Below, piece by piece: positions 47,287-57,273 of a DNA stretch of 64,000 nt (positions are counted from its first letter, which is position 1; each line of letters begins with the position of its first letter). The notes below the pieces were generated by a model. That model ran no database searches. It had not been told where the DNA came from and saw only the letters and a list, made by a program, of their open reading frames with translations. The position numbers and the translations under genes are program-made. This stretch comes from Blepharisma stoltei. Lineage: Eukaryota > Ciliophora > Heterotrichea > Heterotrichida > Blepharismidae. The DNA lies in contig CAJZBQ010000046.1 of NCBI GenBank assembly GCA_914767885.1, forward strand, positions 744,001 through 808,000. The letters run 5' to 3'.

Positions 47287-49209
47287 TTATCTTTTCTTTT
47301 TGAATAAATTTTTACGCTTCACTGGAGCTAGCTCAATGTTATCCAGCCACCCAATCCTTATATCTTTTTTATCCGAAATTTTTTGTTTTTTTGTCGTAGT
47401 TTTAATTTTTCTGTCAGAAGAAAGCTTATTTTTCAGCGGCAATTCATATTTCTCTTGGATGCTCTGTGGGATTTCTTCTCCTTCTTCTAAATCCTGCGGC
47501 TGCGTAGCTTGTGTAGTTTCTTGGGTTGTGTTTTCAATTTCCATCTCCATTCCTTCCTCTACCACAATTTGGAAAATCGACGTAAAGCTTTCCGCAATTT
47601 TTTGGCATTTTTCTTTCATTTTTTGGCTTGGCTCTAATTTATTTTGTGGAGCAAAAATTGAAAGTTTATTGCTTGGTATTAGCTTTACAGTGAATTTTTG
47701 TTCATACAAAACTGGCCTATGCGTCTCAATTTTCTTTTGTTTCTGCACAGGCTGTACAATCTTTGGTAGCTTTTTAACAGCTTTTTCGCTTTTTTTCGCA
47801 AGTGTTTTTTTAATTATTTCAACAATTGTGTTCGCTTCTTTTTGAAGAATGCTGCTTTGTTGATGCACTTTGACTAATAACTCTTTTACAGTCTGTGGTG
47901 GGTCTGTTGCCAAGCTAATTAATGTTCTTCCTTTCAAAATAAAATTCGGATTTTCATCTTCTCTTCTAGCTACCTCATCTCTCCAATTCGCTAATGCATC
48001 TAGTATACTTTGCTGCTGAGGATTTAAAAATTCAATACCTCTTTTCAATGCTACCCACTTTAAGTCTTGTTTTTCGTATCTTTTTAAGCAAATATCTCTG
48101 CTTTTTTGGAAGACTTCTCGTGCTAGCTCTAATGGGTGGAGTCTTAGCTGTTGAGCTTTTAGAGAGAGCTCGTTTTTTAGCACGTCAAAAATATGGAGCA
48201 AATAGTGAGTGTCCATTCTGGCATATTTTATCATTTCTGGGGATAATGGGCGGACTCTTCAGTCAGCAAGTTGGTAGGATTTGTCAGTTTTTACACTGCA
48301 GATTGTTTCGAGTAGATATGCAAGCCCAAATCTCGCGTACATTAAAATTCTAGCAGCTTGGCCAGTATCGAACATATTCACGATGTAAAGTTTGAAATCT
48401 TTTTGCATCCAAGGGATATCTGAATCAGCGCCATGCAACACTTTTATTATTGCAGGATTAGTAAAGACGCCTAGAAGTTTTGGCATCAAATCCCATACTT
48501 TTAAGGTGTCTATAATATAATCTGTATTTCTCGTTGATATCTGCATAAGGCACACAAACCCTTGATAAGTCCTAAAAGAATGATGCTCTAAATCAATCGC
48601 TATTTCTTTAGCTTGTGACAGCTCATTAAGCATCCCATAAAACCCTTCTGGGTTTTCCACCATAATAAGTGAGACTTCTTCAAGTTCTTTGAATGGCTGG
48701 ACTTGTGAAGGCTCTAATTGCCAAAATTCTTGAGCTAAGGATTCTAATTCATACTGGTAAGGGTGCATCCCTTCACTATAAACTTCTAAAGGAACCATTG
48801 CATTTGGCTTTTCGTCTAAGCTTGGCACGAATGGGGATTCACTGTTATCAATTGTGTGTTTAAAAATTTCTTGCGGTTTAGGAAGCTCATATAAGCTGAG
48901 CTTAGATAATGCAAGATCAGGCACTGCTTTAATGCCTGCTTTATTATCAAGTCCTGCTGCTACGTATTCTAAGCATTGGTCAGCCGCTTCTATAATATCG
49001 TCATACTCTGTGCTTTCAGTCTGAGGAGTCACAAACCTGACTAAATTAGATATCAAGTCACTTATTTTCATTTGAAGATCTGTGGTTTGAGCTTCATAGG
49101 ACTTATCAGTTAAGGCAAAAGCAAGGTTTTCGCCTGTTGGGAGCTGATTTGAGATATTTGCAGCTTTGACTACAGTCTGGAGTAAGTGTGGGATATTGCA
49201 ATATTCCAT
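47287..49209 (-). CDS. RRP6: Rrp6/EXOSC10 nuclear exosome 3'-5' exonuclease
   Basis: ATG at 49209, about 640 residues, a single frame with one TGA-Trp (LADWRVRPLSPEM). An N-terminal PMC2NT-like region is followed by the DEDD-Y exonuclease: AIDLEHHSFRTYQGFVCLMQ (D and E), VLHGADSDIPWMQKDF (D), YARMDTHYLLHIFD (Tyr and D). An HRDC domain follows (LKWVALKRGIEFLNPQQQSI...NWRDEVARREDENPNFIL), then a long Lys-rich tail ending FKKKR, likely nuclear. Processes rRNA, snoRNA and aberrant RNAs with the exosome. Remarkably, there is no IES in 1.9 kb. Confidence 0.93.
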
Positions 49210-49351
49210 TTAATTGTAATATGTAAAAAATATATAAATTAGGAAATACTTACTAAGGCAAATCTCTTAGGCTCAGAAGATAAATTAAATAGACTGAAGG
49301 ATAAAATAGTTATCTCATAAAGACTAAAAAATATTATTAAGTGAATACTTA

Positions 49352-49419
49352 CTCCCCCCCCCTCCGTGAGTGAACAAAAAAATTTTGTTCACTCACGGAG
49401 GGGGGGGGGGGGGGAGTTA
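49352..49419. mobile_element. Minimal family-1 IES: terminal hairpin only (68 nt)
   Basis: TA 49350-49351 and 49418-49419 enclose just CTCC...CCGTGAGTGAAC, an A/T loop, GTTCACTCACGG and a G16 run. This is the right-end hairpin of the family without the rest. It lies in the short spacer upstream of Rrp6. Confidence 0.85.
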
Positions 49420-49451
49420 GCTATAAATTAAAGCAACCCATAAGTTTTTAA

Positions 49452-50354
49452 TTAATTAAAAGGAAACGAATTGATCCAATCTAAAAATCTATGAGCTGGG
49501 GTATAGTGATAAAGGTCAGCAAATCTCTTTGATACAAGTTGTTGATCAAAGCTATGAGCAAATAAAAAGAATCCATAAGGTTCTGAAGAGTGAGCTCATG
49601 GACTATCAACTTTTTCTATTTCATGGATATTTCCAAGTGTTGAAACCCTTTCAATTACAGTCTCCAGCGATACAGCCTCTGGCTCAGTTGCATTGAAAAC
49701 TCCAACAGCTCCGTTTTCTATCAGTATTCTATACATATTAGCTAAATCTTCATGATGTATAAAAGGAATATGATTATTTCCTGCAAGGGCAATAATTTTA
49801 TTATGAGATTTGCACGCATTTATCCATTGATCAACATAGCTTTTGCCATAAACCCAAGTAGGTCTAATAATGGCGCTTCTCAGATTCCCTGCAGTTGAAT
49901 TTACAATTTTTTTGTCCCTTAAGACTCTTGCTTTTAGCATGTCGAGACAATGAGAAGTATCCTCATGATCTTCGTCCTGAACTCCATTAGTGTTCCCATA
50001 TACCAAACATCCTGAGCTATAAAGAAGAGAGACAGGCTTAGTTTCAGCTGTTTTTCTTGCTGCGCTAATTAGAGCATCAGTAGTAATATCTTCTGCTTTA
50101 GTTCCAGCTTCACCAAAGGCTTGTTGAACGCAATGGACGATTGCGTCGTAGCCTGCAGCTAATTCAGCAAGTTGATGAGCTGTATCAGGATTAATGTCAA
50201 ACACTATAAAGTGCGAGCTTGGACTTTTGCTTGCGAGCTCTTCTCCTTTCTGGGCACTTCTAACTGTTGATGTAACGTCATGGCCGTGAGCTAGGAAGTT
50301 ATCCAAAAGAGAGCTTCCAATAGCTCCAGTTGCTCCTGTTAAGAAAATTCTCAT
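49452..50354 (-). CDS. NAD(P)-binding Rossmann/extended SDR protein
   Basis: ATG at 50354. The N-terminus has TGATGAIGSSLL (TGxxGxxG dinucleotide motif), then HFIVFDINPD, IVHCVQQAFG and LLYSSGCLVYGN. The catalytic YxxxK is not clear; the motif region reads TSHCLDMLKARVLRDKK. RPTWVYGK and FIHHEDLANMYRIL are typical of NAD-dependent epimerase/dehydratase-like proteins. TGA at DSPWAHS extends it to FLDWINSFPFN and TAA 49452-49454 (about 300 residues). Substrate unknown. No IES. Confidence 0.8.
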
Positions 50355-51130
50355 TTTTACTATTATAATTGTTGGAAGATAAATGATGAATTTTGGACTA
50401 AAAAAGTGTTGCCATTTTTAGGAAACTATAGTAAGCACTGACAAAAACTAAAGAATAAAAAAGAAGATAAATTATTTAGAGTGCTGCTTTAATTATCATT
50501 TATTTAAATTTGAAAAGTTTTATCTAAAACATCAAAAATTAAATTTATAAAATTTTGCAGATTTTATAGCGCTTAAGATGATTTTCATTTTCTTTATATA
50601 ACCATTTACTCTCCCCCTCCGTGAGTGAACAAAACAATTAGAAAAAAACGCTATTTTTTGTCCAAAAACCCACCCTCCGTGAGTAAATAAAAATTTTTTT
50701 TAATAGAAAAAATTCTTTATGAAAAAAAATTTGATATATAAGTGATAATTAGTATAATAAAATCATGAGCTAATCCTGTCTAATTTTAAACAAATTGCGT
50801 TTTTTAAAACATAAATTTTATAAATTAAATTAATATTTGCTTTCCAATTTTTGCAAATTAGGGTTTTTTTAAAATTTTGAAAAAAAATTACTCCCTCCAT
50901 GAGTGAACAAAATTATTTTGTTCACTCACGGAGGGGAGAGTTAGATAATTATTAAATAATGATATTTACTATTAAATTATTTCTTCTGACATCTCCATTC
51001 TTAGTAAAACTAAGTCAAAATAAAGATGCGTTAATAAATTCTACCACCCTTTCATACATAATTAGAAGAATATAAAAGATTGAGATTAGATAAAATAGAT
51101 ATCAATAATTAAAAGATCAAATATTTTTAT
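50355..51130. other. Intergenic region with an IES
   Basis: AT-rich spacer. The only item recognised is the family-1 element at 50609-50943. Confidence 0.5.
50609..50943 (+). mobile_element. Family-1 MITE-like element (335 nt), intergenic
   Basis: TA 50607-50608 and 50942-50943. CTCCCCCTCCGTGAGTGAAC at the left, GAGTGAAC/GTTCACTC hairpin at the right. The central block with TTGATATATAAGTGATAATT is well kept. Confidence 0.92.
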
Positions 51131-51989
51131 TTAGAAGTTGTATTTTGGAATGATATCGCCTATATTATCTTTCATCAATTTTTCATCGTGAACTTTTCCA
51201 AAGTAAGAAACATAAAACGAGCTGTCTCCATAATCAATTTTACGAAAAGTCTTTCAATCATTTGGAAAAGGTGACTCTTTGCAAATACTAAATCTCCTTA
51301 CTTTAATAGGGAAAAAATACAGTAAATTTTATAAAAATAATTTTAATATAAAAAATAATTATTATAAACAGCAAAGAATTCCTGTATATGATAGTTGAGG
51401 TTAATAGAGTTTTTAGGTATTTTTACAGTCCCAGTTGGAAGCTCGACAATTAGAGATTGTGAGTCTTCTTCTAATGAAATCTTTAAAGCTATTTCATTTT
51501 TGATGGCATTATATGAGTAAAAATTCATTCCAAGACCACTCCATACTGCAAGTATAAGTCCAGCATGCATTAATTCTGGAACTCCATGTGATATGTAAAA
51601 AACTAGCCCAGTTATAGCTGATGCACCAATTGTAGATAAAATATAGCTCGTTCTTAGCTGATGGGGATTACTATTTGTGTAAAATAGCTTGTGTTCAGGA
51701 ATTGCAGAGAAGCACCTTATTTCCCCCTTTAAATGGGAACAAAGCACCTGCTCCAATTTAAAGTACTATTTTACAGTTTTTAGAAATTAAATAGGAAATT
51801 TTAATGCAATATTTTTTGAATTTATTTCATTTTATGAAGAATTAATTTAAAAATTTAATTGATTCAATGTGAAAATTGTTTAAATAATATTCTACTTCAA
51901 CTTTGCAATTAAATTATGTTATAAATTAATTTTTTTCCATCTATATTTTGTTCTAAAATTAGGGGGAGAATTAGGCTATGCCTTATCAT
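51131..51989 (-). CDS. Mitochondrial-type two-TM protein (TMEM70/186/223-like)
   Basis: The start codon lies upstream of a family-2 IES. After excision (51720-51973) the N-terminus reads MIRHSLRCFSAIPEHKLFYT, a basic amphipathic presequence. Then TM1 (YILSTIGASAITGLVFYIS), TM2 (MHAGLILAVWSGLGMNF) and a soluble C-terminal part typical of the TMEM70/186/223 superfamily in layout. A second IES (51320-51366) is removed to give FFAVYFFPIKVRRFSICKES. Ends at TAA 51131-51133, about 190 residues. The family is suggested by topology only, with moderate confidence. Confidence 0.65.
51320..51366. mobile_element. Short IES (47 nt)
   Basis: TA 51318-51319 and 51365-51366. Pure AT-rich stretch with a stop. 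Removal bridges two frames (FAVY to FFPIKV). The shortest IES inferred here. Confidence 0.7.
51720..51973 (+). mobile_element. Family-2 MITE-like IES (254 nt)
   Basis: TA 51718-51719 and 51972-51973. Left end TTCCCCCTTTAAATGGGAAC, right end TTTTGTTCTAAAATTAGGGG. Removal joins MIRHSL to RCFSAIPEH and supplies the start codon. Confidence 0.85.
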
Positions 51990-52065
51990 GAAATTATTAT
52001 TTCTAAAATGATACTCTAAAAGGTGGTAAACTGCAATTTCTAATTAATTTATTTTCACTATACAT

Positions 52066-52806
52066 CTAAATCCCACACAAAGCTCCATCAATATACTCTC
52101 TTTGAACGATATCCAAATTGCTATTAATAATACACCCAGGTCCATGCCACTTACCATTCCTAAAACTCCCATAATAAATGCTTCCATCCTCACAAAATTC
52201 TCTTCCTGAGTCTCCATGAGGAACTCCTTCTTCATTCAATTCTCCACTATAAATATTCCCATTCGGAAGCACAATAGTCTTTACTTCTTCTGCGGGGACA
52301 TCTGAATCTCCATTTAGGCTTTGTCTATTTCAATTAATTTTTGTATTCCATTTTCTGTCTCAAAGCACCAGAAAAATAATATTTAAATAAACAATTATCT
52401 TGCTGAAATGCATTAGCGGTTCAGCTAACCACATTTTCTAGTGTTCCCAGACAGGAAAATGCATATTTTCTTCTAATTCCACAAATTTCTGATAAAGCTG
52501 TTCCATTCTCTCCTTAATCCACGGGACAATCCATATTTCTTTTTCCTTATCCTTCAAATAAATACAAAAGCTATTCCCGCTTTTCACCCCAACCCTAAAA
52601 TTGTTCAGCTGCAGCACCTTATTAAACTCTATTTCACTAATCAACTCATTAATTTGTGTGTTCGGACTCAATCTGTTATGTGCCTGATACTGATCTTCAA
52701 AGCATCTCATACAGGTCGACTCTAAATCCAATATAAAAAACCTCGTAATATGCTGTTTTGTCGATTTCGAGACTTTCATAAAACAGCCCATATAGTCTTC
52801 AACCAT
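52066..52806 (-). CDS. PH-domain and MORN-repeat membrane protein
   Basis: ATG at 52806. PH-like fold (MGCFMKVSKSTKQHITRFFI ... FCIYLKDKEKEIWIVPWIKE, closing Trp helix). In the same frame TAG at 52438-52440 is followed by KMWLAEPLMHFSKIIVYLNI, a TM helix (IIVYLNIIFLVLW), and a MORN-like segment (PNGNIYSGELNEEGVPHG, DGSIYYGSFRNGKWHGPG). The TAG is the end of GTCTGGGAACACTAG, which is 15 nt, GT..AG and frame-neutral, so it is read here as an intron (52438-52452). The alternative is two genes three bases apart. Two TGA-Trp occur in the TM/linker. Likely a membrane-associated scaffold. Confidence 0.6.
52438..52452 (-). other. Probable 15-nt intron with atypical GTC start
   Basis: GTCTGGGAACACTAG. 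The others here begin GTA. Removal turns an apparent stop into a continuous frame (MHFP to KMWLAEP). Confidence 0.5.
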
Positions 52807-52831
52807 TTTAAGTTAATAAGATTTATCCAAA

Positions 52832-54625
52832 TTAAAAAGGCCTTTTGGCTCTGAGCTCATCTAAAAGCTGCATTCCTCTCTTTTTCTCTTCTTCAATCAT
52901 TTTCTTATACTGGATTTCTGCTAGCTTTGCTGCTCTTTGTTCGTACATTTCTTCTTGCAGTTCTTTTTTCTTTCTTTCGTTCTTTTCGTCAATTTGCCAC
53001 TTCAAGTTGTCTTGGTGATTGACTTTGGTCATTCTTAAAGCAGTCTTGCGCATTTGTTCAATTTCTTCAGCTTTGGCGACTTCTCGGGCGATTCTTTCTT
53101 TTTCTTCGATCTCCCTCTGGTTTTCCTCTTCTTCTTTCCTTTTTCTCTCATAAATGGCATCAGCTCTATTATTATAGACTTCTTCAAGTAGCTTAATTCT
53201 GGCTTCTTCTCTTTCTCTCCATATTCTTTCTTGTTCTTCCCATTGTTGTTGGCTTTCCATATTAGCATATTCTTCAATCCTCCTATCTAATTCTGCATCT
53301 TCTTGTCCTCTTAACTTATAATGGGACTGCAGCTCTTTGGCTTCTTCTCTATGTCTCCTTCTTTCTTGTGCTTCAAATTCTAGCTGATCTCTTTCTTTTT
53401 GTACAATCTGTGCAATAAGCATTTTATCGAGTTCTTTTTCTCTCAATTCTTCATCTTTTTTGATCTGTTTGGTAAGCTCATTATGCTGGATGATTTCTAA
53501 ATTTCTGTCCCTCATAAATCGTTCTCTTTCTCTCTGCAGAGCGATTTCATTTTGCTTTTCTTTTTCCCATTCGTCGTTCAGCATCTTTTTTTCATCCCTG
53601 TCTTTTTGGGACTGGTTTTTCCTGTTCTGTTCTCTCATTGCTAGCTGTTGGTTTAAATAGGCCAGCCTTTGTCTATTTAGCTCTTCTTTTTTTTCTAGCT
53701 CTTCAAGCTCTTTTTGGTCTTTTTTTATTTTTTCTCTCATCCAGAGCTCATCATAAATCGCGTTTTCTTCTCTCAGCTGTTTTTCCCTTTGTTCTTTTTC
53801 CCACATTTGGTGTTCTTGTTCGATTTTGCACCTCATAGCGGTGAGCTGGGAGTCCTGAGTCCTCAATTCATCAGCGCTTTCTTTCCACCTTTGCATCATT
53901 TTGGAGTTTACTTCTTCTTTGCGCTCTTTTTCTCTGATTGTTTTGAGCTCTTCGAGACGGACTGCCATTCGCCTTCTGATGTCTTCAGGAGTTTCTTGGG
54001 TATCGAGGTACTCTTTGCGATATTGCTCATCTTCTCGCTGGTAGAGCTCTCTAAGCTTGCTACGTCTAGTTTCAAGCTGCTGGTTGTGGACGGCTCGCAA
54101 CTCCTCGAAGCGTTTTTTTGCTGTGACTTGGGTGATCACCTTGTCGGTTTTTTGTTCCCATTGGGCCTTGTGGCGAAGCTTGTAGTCAGCTGCAATGTGG
54201 GCGTTTAAACCTTCAAGCTGAGCTTCCTTAGCGCGTCGTTGTTGAATCAAATAGTCAGCTCTTATGGCACTCTAACTCCCCGTCCTTGATTTATTGATTC
54301 CATTGAAAGTTTCCTAAAATTAGGCCTTGGGCATTTTAACAGTTTTTATGTAAGAGCATAAGCTTTACCTCGTCTTCAATTTAACTACTTATGTTTGATT
54401 ATAATAAATATTAGATAATCGCTAAATACAATTTAATTTCAATTTTTTTTATCATATTTACTTGCATACTGCATGCTCTATCTCTTGCGGCTAGCATAAA
54501 AACTTTACAAAATAAAGTTTTATTAGAAATTTTTTTCAAATTATTATGTAAATTTTTCCAACTCTATCTCTGATTGAATTTTGCGATTGAATCAAATAAG
54601 GATGGGAGTAAGTAAAATTTACCAT
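52832..54625 (-). CDS. CFAP53/trichohyalin-plectin-homology ciliary protein
   Basis: Long charged coiled coil of ~480 residues of the TPH class (CFAP53, MNS1, trichoplein), an axonemal microtubule inner or doublet-associated protein. RRSKLRELYQREDEQYRKEY resembles the CFAP53 N-terminal region, and repeated E/R/Q blocks (ERRRHREEAKELQSHYKLRG, QWEEQERIWREREEARIKLL) run to the end. The start codon ATG (54623-54625) is followed directly by a 15-nt intron, GTAAATTTTACTTAG, into which an IES (54274-54610) is inserted in the germline. Excision then splicing gives MSAIRADYLIQQRRAKEAQL. Without both steps there is no start. Confidence 0.85.
54274..54610. mobile_element. IES (337 nt) inserted inside a 15-nt intron
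   Basis: TA 54272-54273 and 54609-54610. Ends CTCCCCGTCCTTGATTTATT and AATCAAATAAGGATGGGAG, related to family 3. Excision rebuilds GTAAATTTTACTTAG (14 nt from 54609-54622 plus one from 54271 on minus). Confidence 0.9.
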
Positions 54626-55270
54626 TTGAATAAAATTATTATGAAAATTTTAGTTCTAGATGATTTAAGATGTTTTAAATGCAGTAACAAAGTACAATAA
54701 ATTAAAAGAAAATCTATTAGCTGCTTAGCAATATTATATTATTTTTTATTGAAAATGGGATATTTATAGATCCAAAAAACAGCATCACTTATAATAAAGT
54801 ATAAATCCAAAAGCATTAAAAATTTTCTACTATCATCGCAAATTCAAAAGATTCGTTTATCTGAATACTAATTTAAACTGCTATATTAAATGGGAGGAAA
54901 TATTGACGTAATGCTATAAAAAGGTGTTGTAAAAGTTCTGACTCCTTCATTTAAACTGGAACAAAGTTATCGGTAAAATTTCCATGTTTTGGGTGCTTTA
55001 ACCCTCTTTAAATTGGAATTCTTTTTTCAATAGGAAAATTTTATATTTTGTATAAATAGCTTTGACCTATTTAATTTTAATGGAGGGAGTGCAAGTAAAA
55101 TGATATTTAAACAGTTTTCACATTAAATCAACTAATTTTTTAATTTTTTTTTCATAAAACAAAGTGCTGTGATAAATTTATATTTTTATAGGTAAAAATT
55201 TTAATATAATTTTCTTAAAAAAAATTCCCATTTAATTAGAACTGGATTTTTTGCTCCAATTAAAAGGAGA
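54626..55270. other. Upstream region with a family-2 element
   Basis: AT-rich. A family-2 element is bounded by TA at 54930-54931 and 55261-55262 (left ACTCCTTCATTTAAACTGGA, right GCTCCAATTAAAAGGAG). It probably interrupts the 5' end of the FHA gene, but no start exon could be fixed upstream. Confidence 0.5.
54932..55262 (+). mobile_element. Family-2 MITE-like element (331 nt)
   Basis: TAAAAG stands on both flanks. Iterons of ATTTAAACTGGAACAAA type lie at the left (two copies, 54948 and about 55008) and AATTGGAGC-type at the right. The TIRs start several bases inside the TAs, unlike other copies. Confidence 0.6.
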
Positions 55271-56296
55271 AGTGAAGATCCAATTCCTGCTGAACAAATA
55301 GCGACTGATATGATGATGATTCACCGAGAAAACCTAGACTTTTTAAACCTTTCAATTGACGAAGCAAAGGAACAAAATAAAGCTACACTGACCGCCATAA
55401 AACAAAGCATTGGAATACCAGATACTCCAGGAAAATGAAACAGTCCAGCAAGACTCGAAAAGCTTTTATCAGTAGCCAAGCAAGGCAAGCTCCTTAGGCT
55501 TAAAGTAAAAAGTTCGCTGATTTTGCCTAGAAACTCAGTTATAAACATAACCCCACTCAAATATGAATTAAGCGGACGAACTTCAAGCGACGGAGTTACA
55601 TATTTTGGGTGTAAAAAGAAAGACAGGCATAAAGGAAAAATTGTCTGTGACTTTATTATTCCTTATAACGACAAGCAGCTTAACAACTCTTTGAGGAACC
55701 CGCATTTTATGATTCATTATAACCCTTTTGCTGATTCCTATTACATTCGCGATCTTGGCATTGGATCTGGAGTTTATGCAAAAATTGACTATACCCTGGC
55801 TTTATTAAGAAGACAATATATATACCTTTTTAATAGGCTGCATAGAAAGTCACAATTTATTTCTATTATAATAATATCAGAATATTTAATTTCTCTATAT
55901 GGTATAGTAAACTTTGGCGAATCTCATTTACTTATATCAGTTATCCCTTCCAATCCTTACCCAAGACTCTGCCTAAAAGTATACGGAGGAAAATCAGCTG
56001 GCGAGCTCATGTTTTTTGAAGCCCACGAGTATCATGTAAACCAAGTTTTCATCGGAAGAGACAGAGACTGCAATGTCTGCATTGACGACGCCTTAATCTC
56101 AAAAAAACAAGCCACTGTCTTTTACAGCCAAATTAAAGGGTGGATGCTAGTTGATGGAGATTTGCAGACCCAAAGACCCAGTACAAATGGGACCTGGTAT
56201 TGCTTATTTAGACTCTATTTAAATGAAGATGTAGAATTACGAGATGGCATGGAAATCAAAGCTTTTCAAACGCTTTTCCAAGTAAATATCTATTAA
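55271..56296 (+). CDS. FHA-domain protein, 5' end unresolved
   Basis: The frame is clear from SEDPIPAEQIATDMMMIHREN onward, with a TGA-Trp (PGKWNSPARLEKLL). A first FHA-like part has NPFADSYYIRDLGIGSGVYA. The C-terminal FHA has FIGRDRDCNVCIDD, LISKKQATVFY and PSTNGTWYCL (GR...S..H-like...NGT core). Binds phosphothreonine peptides by family. Between them lies an AT-rich, stop-free 102-nt segment (55808-55909), read as an in-frame IES. No start codon upstream could be joined confidently; the first internal Met is at 55310. Ends at TAA 56294-56296, overlapping nothing; the next gene is convergent, 8 bp away. Confidence 0.75.
55808..55909. mobile_element. Probable in-frame IES (102 nt, 3n, no stop)
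   Basis: TA 55806-55807 and 55908-55909. It would add RRQYIYLFNRLHRKSQFISI and a hydrophobic run in the middle of an FHA fold. Removal gives TLALLNFGESHLLISV. AT-richer than the flanking exons. Confidence 0.55.
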
Positions 56297-56304
56297 TTAA
56301 ATTC

Positions 56305-57235
56305 TTATAATTTATCATTTACTTTTAAGCTAGAAGCCAATTTTTCCATGGTGATCTGCAATTCTTGTATTTGTTTTTCCAGCCCGCTTAGCCTTGAATC
56401 ATAAGAAGTCTTCATTTCTTGCAAAACTTTATTTGCGTCTTCAATGCTTTGGTCTATTCTATGACTTTCAGTAAAAATTCCTTGAGAATGGGGCTGATGG
56501 CGATCTGGCGTTTTCTCAGATTGATTATAGCTCGCAACTGAACAATTATCAGACACATTTGTAGGAGTGCCTTGGCAAGGATAATTAACAGCATTAATTA
56601 ATATTGGTTTTCCAATAATATCTAGCTTGTTATCTACGACGATGAATTCCTTTAAAGCAATTATTTTGTCTTTTCCGTCTTTACTTGTGATTAAATCATA
56701 AGAATTTACTTGGATTACGCAATTTATCGATAAATCACGATTGGTTGAGCTTTTAGCTGCAGCTGTTTTCGAAACAACTGCATTAAATATCCAGCATGAG
56801 TCAGATATTTCGATTTTATAATATTTTTGCTGTATAAACTTGATCTTAAATCCCCCTTTAAATCAAAACATAAAATCCTGCTCCATTTAAAGGGGTATAA
56901 ATTTTTTTTTAAAAATTTGATATTAAATTTTTTTTTATACAAATCTTTTTAAAAATTTTTAAACATAAAAAATATATAAATTGAATTCAAATATTTTTGA
57001 ATTTTAATTAAAAAATTATTTGACTCAGTGTGAAAACTGCTTAAATAATAGGTCAAAACTAATTTTATAATATTTAGTATTTATCATACATCCAAAAAAT
57101 GAGAATTTCACCAATATTTTGTTCTAATTTAAAAGGGGAAAGGGTAAGCACTTGAAAATAGAGAGGAAGTTGAGCCCTTTTTTTGAGCATATCTTCTACT
57201 GAGCCTGAAATTAAACATATATCAAAATTTTCCAT
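56305..57235 (-). CDS. RPA70 N-terminal-like OB-fold protein
   Basis: ATG at 57235. After excision of the family-2 IES (56849-57146), VEDMLKKRAQLPLYFQVLKI joins KFIQQKYYKIEISDSCWIFN and on to SINCVIQVNSY, GKDKIIALKEFIVVD and IIGKPILIN. This matches the RPA1 N-terminal OB domain (QVxxI...RYRLLxSDG...NCxxxI...IGxPxPYN). The C-terminal part is a coiled coil (DSRLSGLEKQIQELQITMEK), and no DNA-binding OB folds A-C follow, so it is about 205 residues rather than a full RPA1. Possibly a stand-alone protein-interaction module in replication or repair. Confidence 0.75.
56849..57146. mobile_element. Family-2 MITE-like IES (298 nt)
   Basis: TA 56847-56848 and 57145-57146. Left end AATCCCCCTTTAAATCAAAA, right end TTGTTCTAATTTAAAAGGGG. 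A second iteron (TGCTCCATTTAAAGGGG) lies at 56879-56895. Removal restores the RPA70N core. Confidence 0.88.
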
Positions 57236-57273
57236 ACTTTTATAATCTTAATGCATATAATTAAATATTAATG

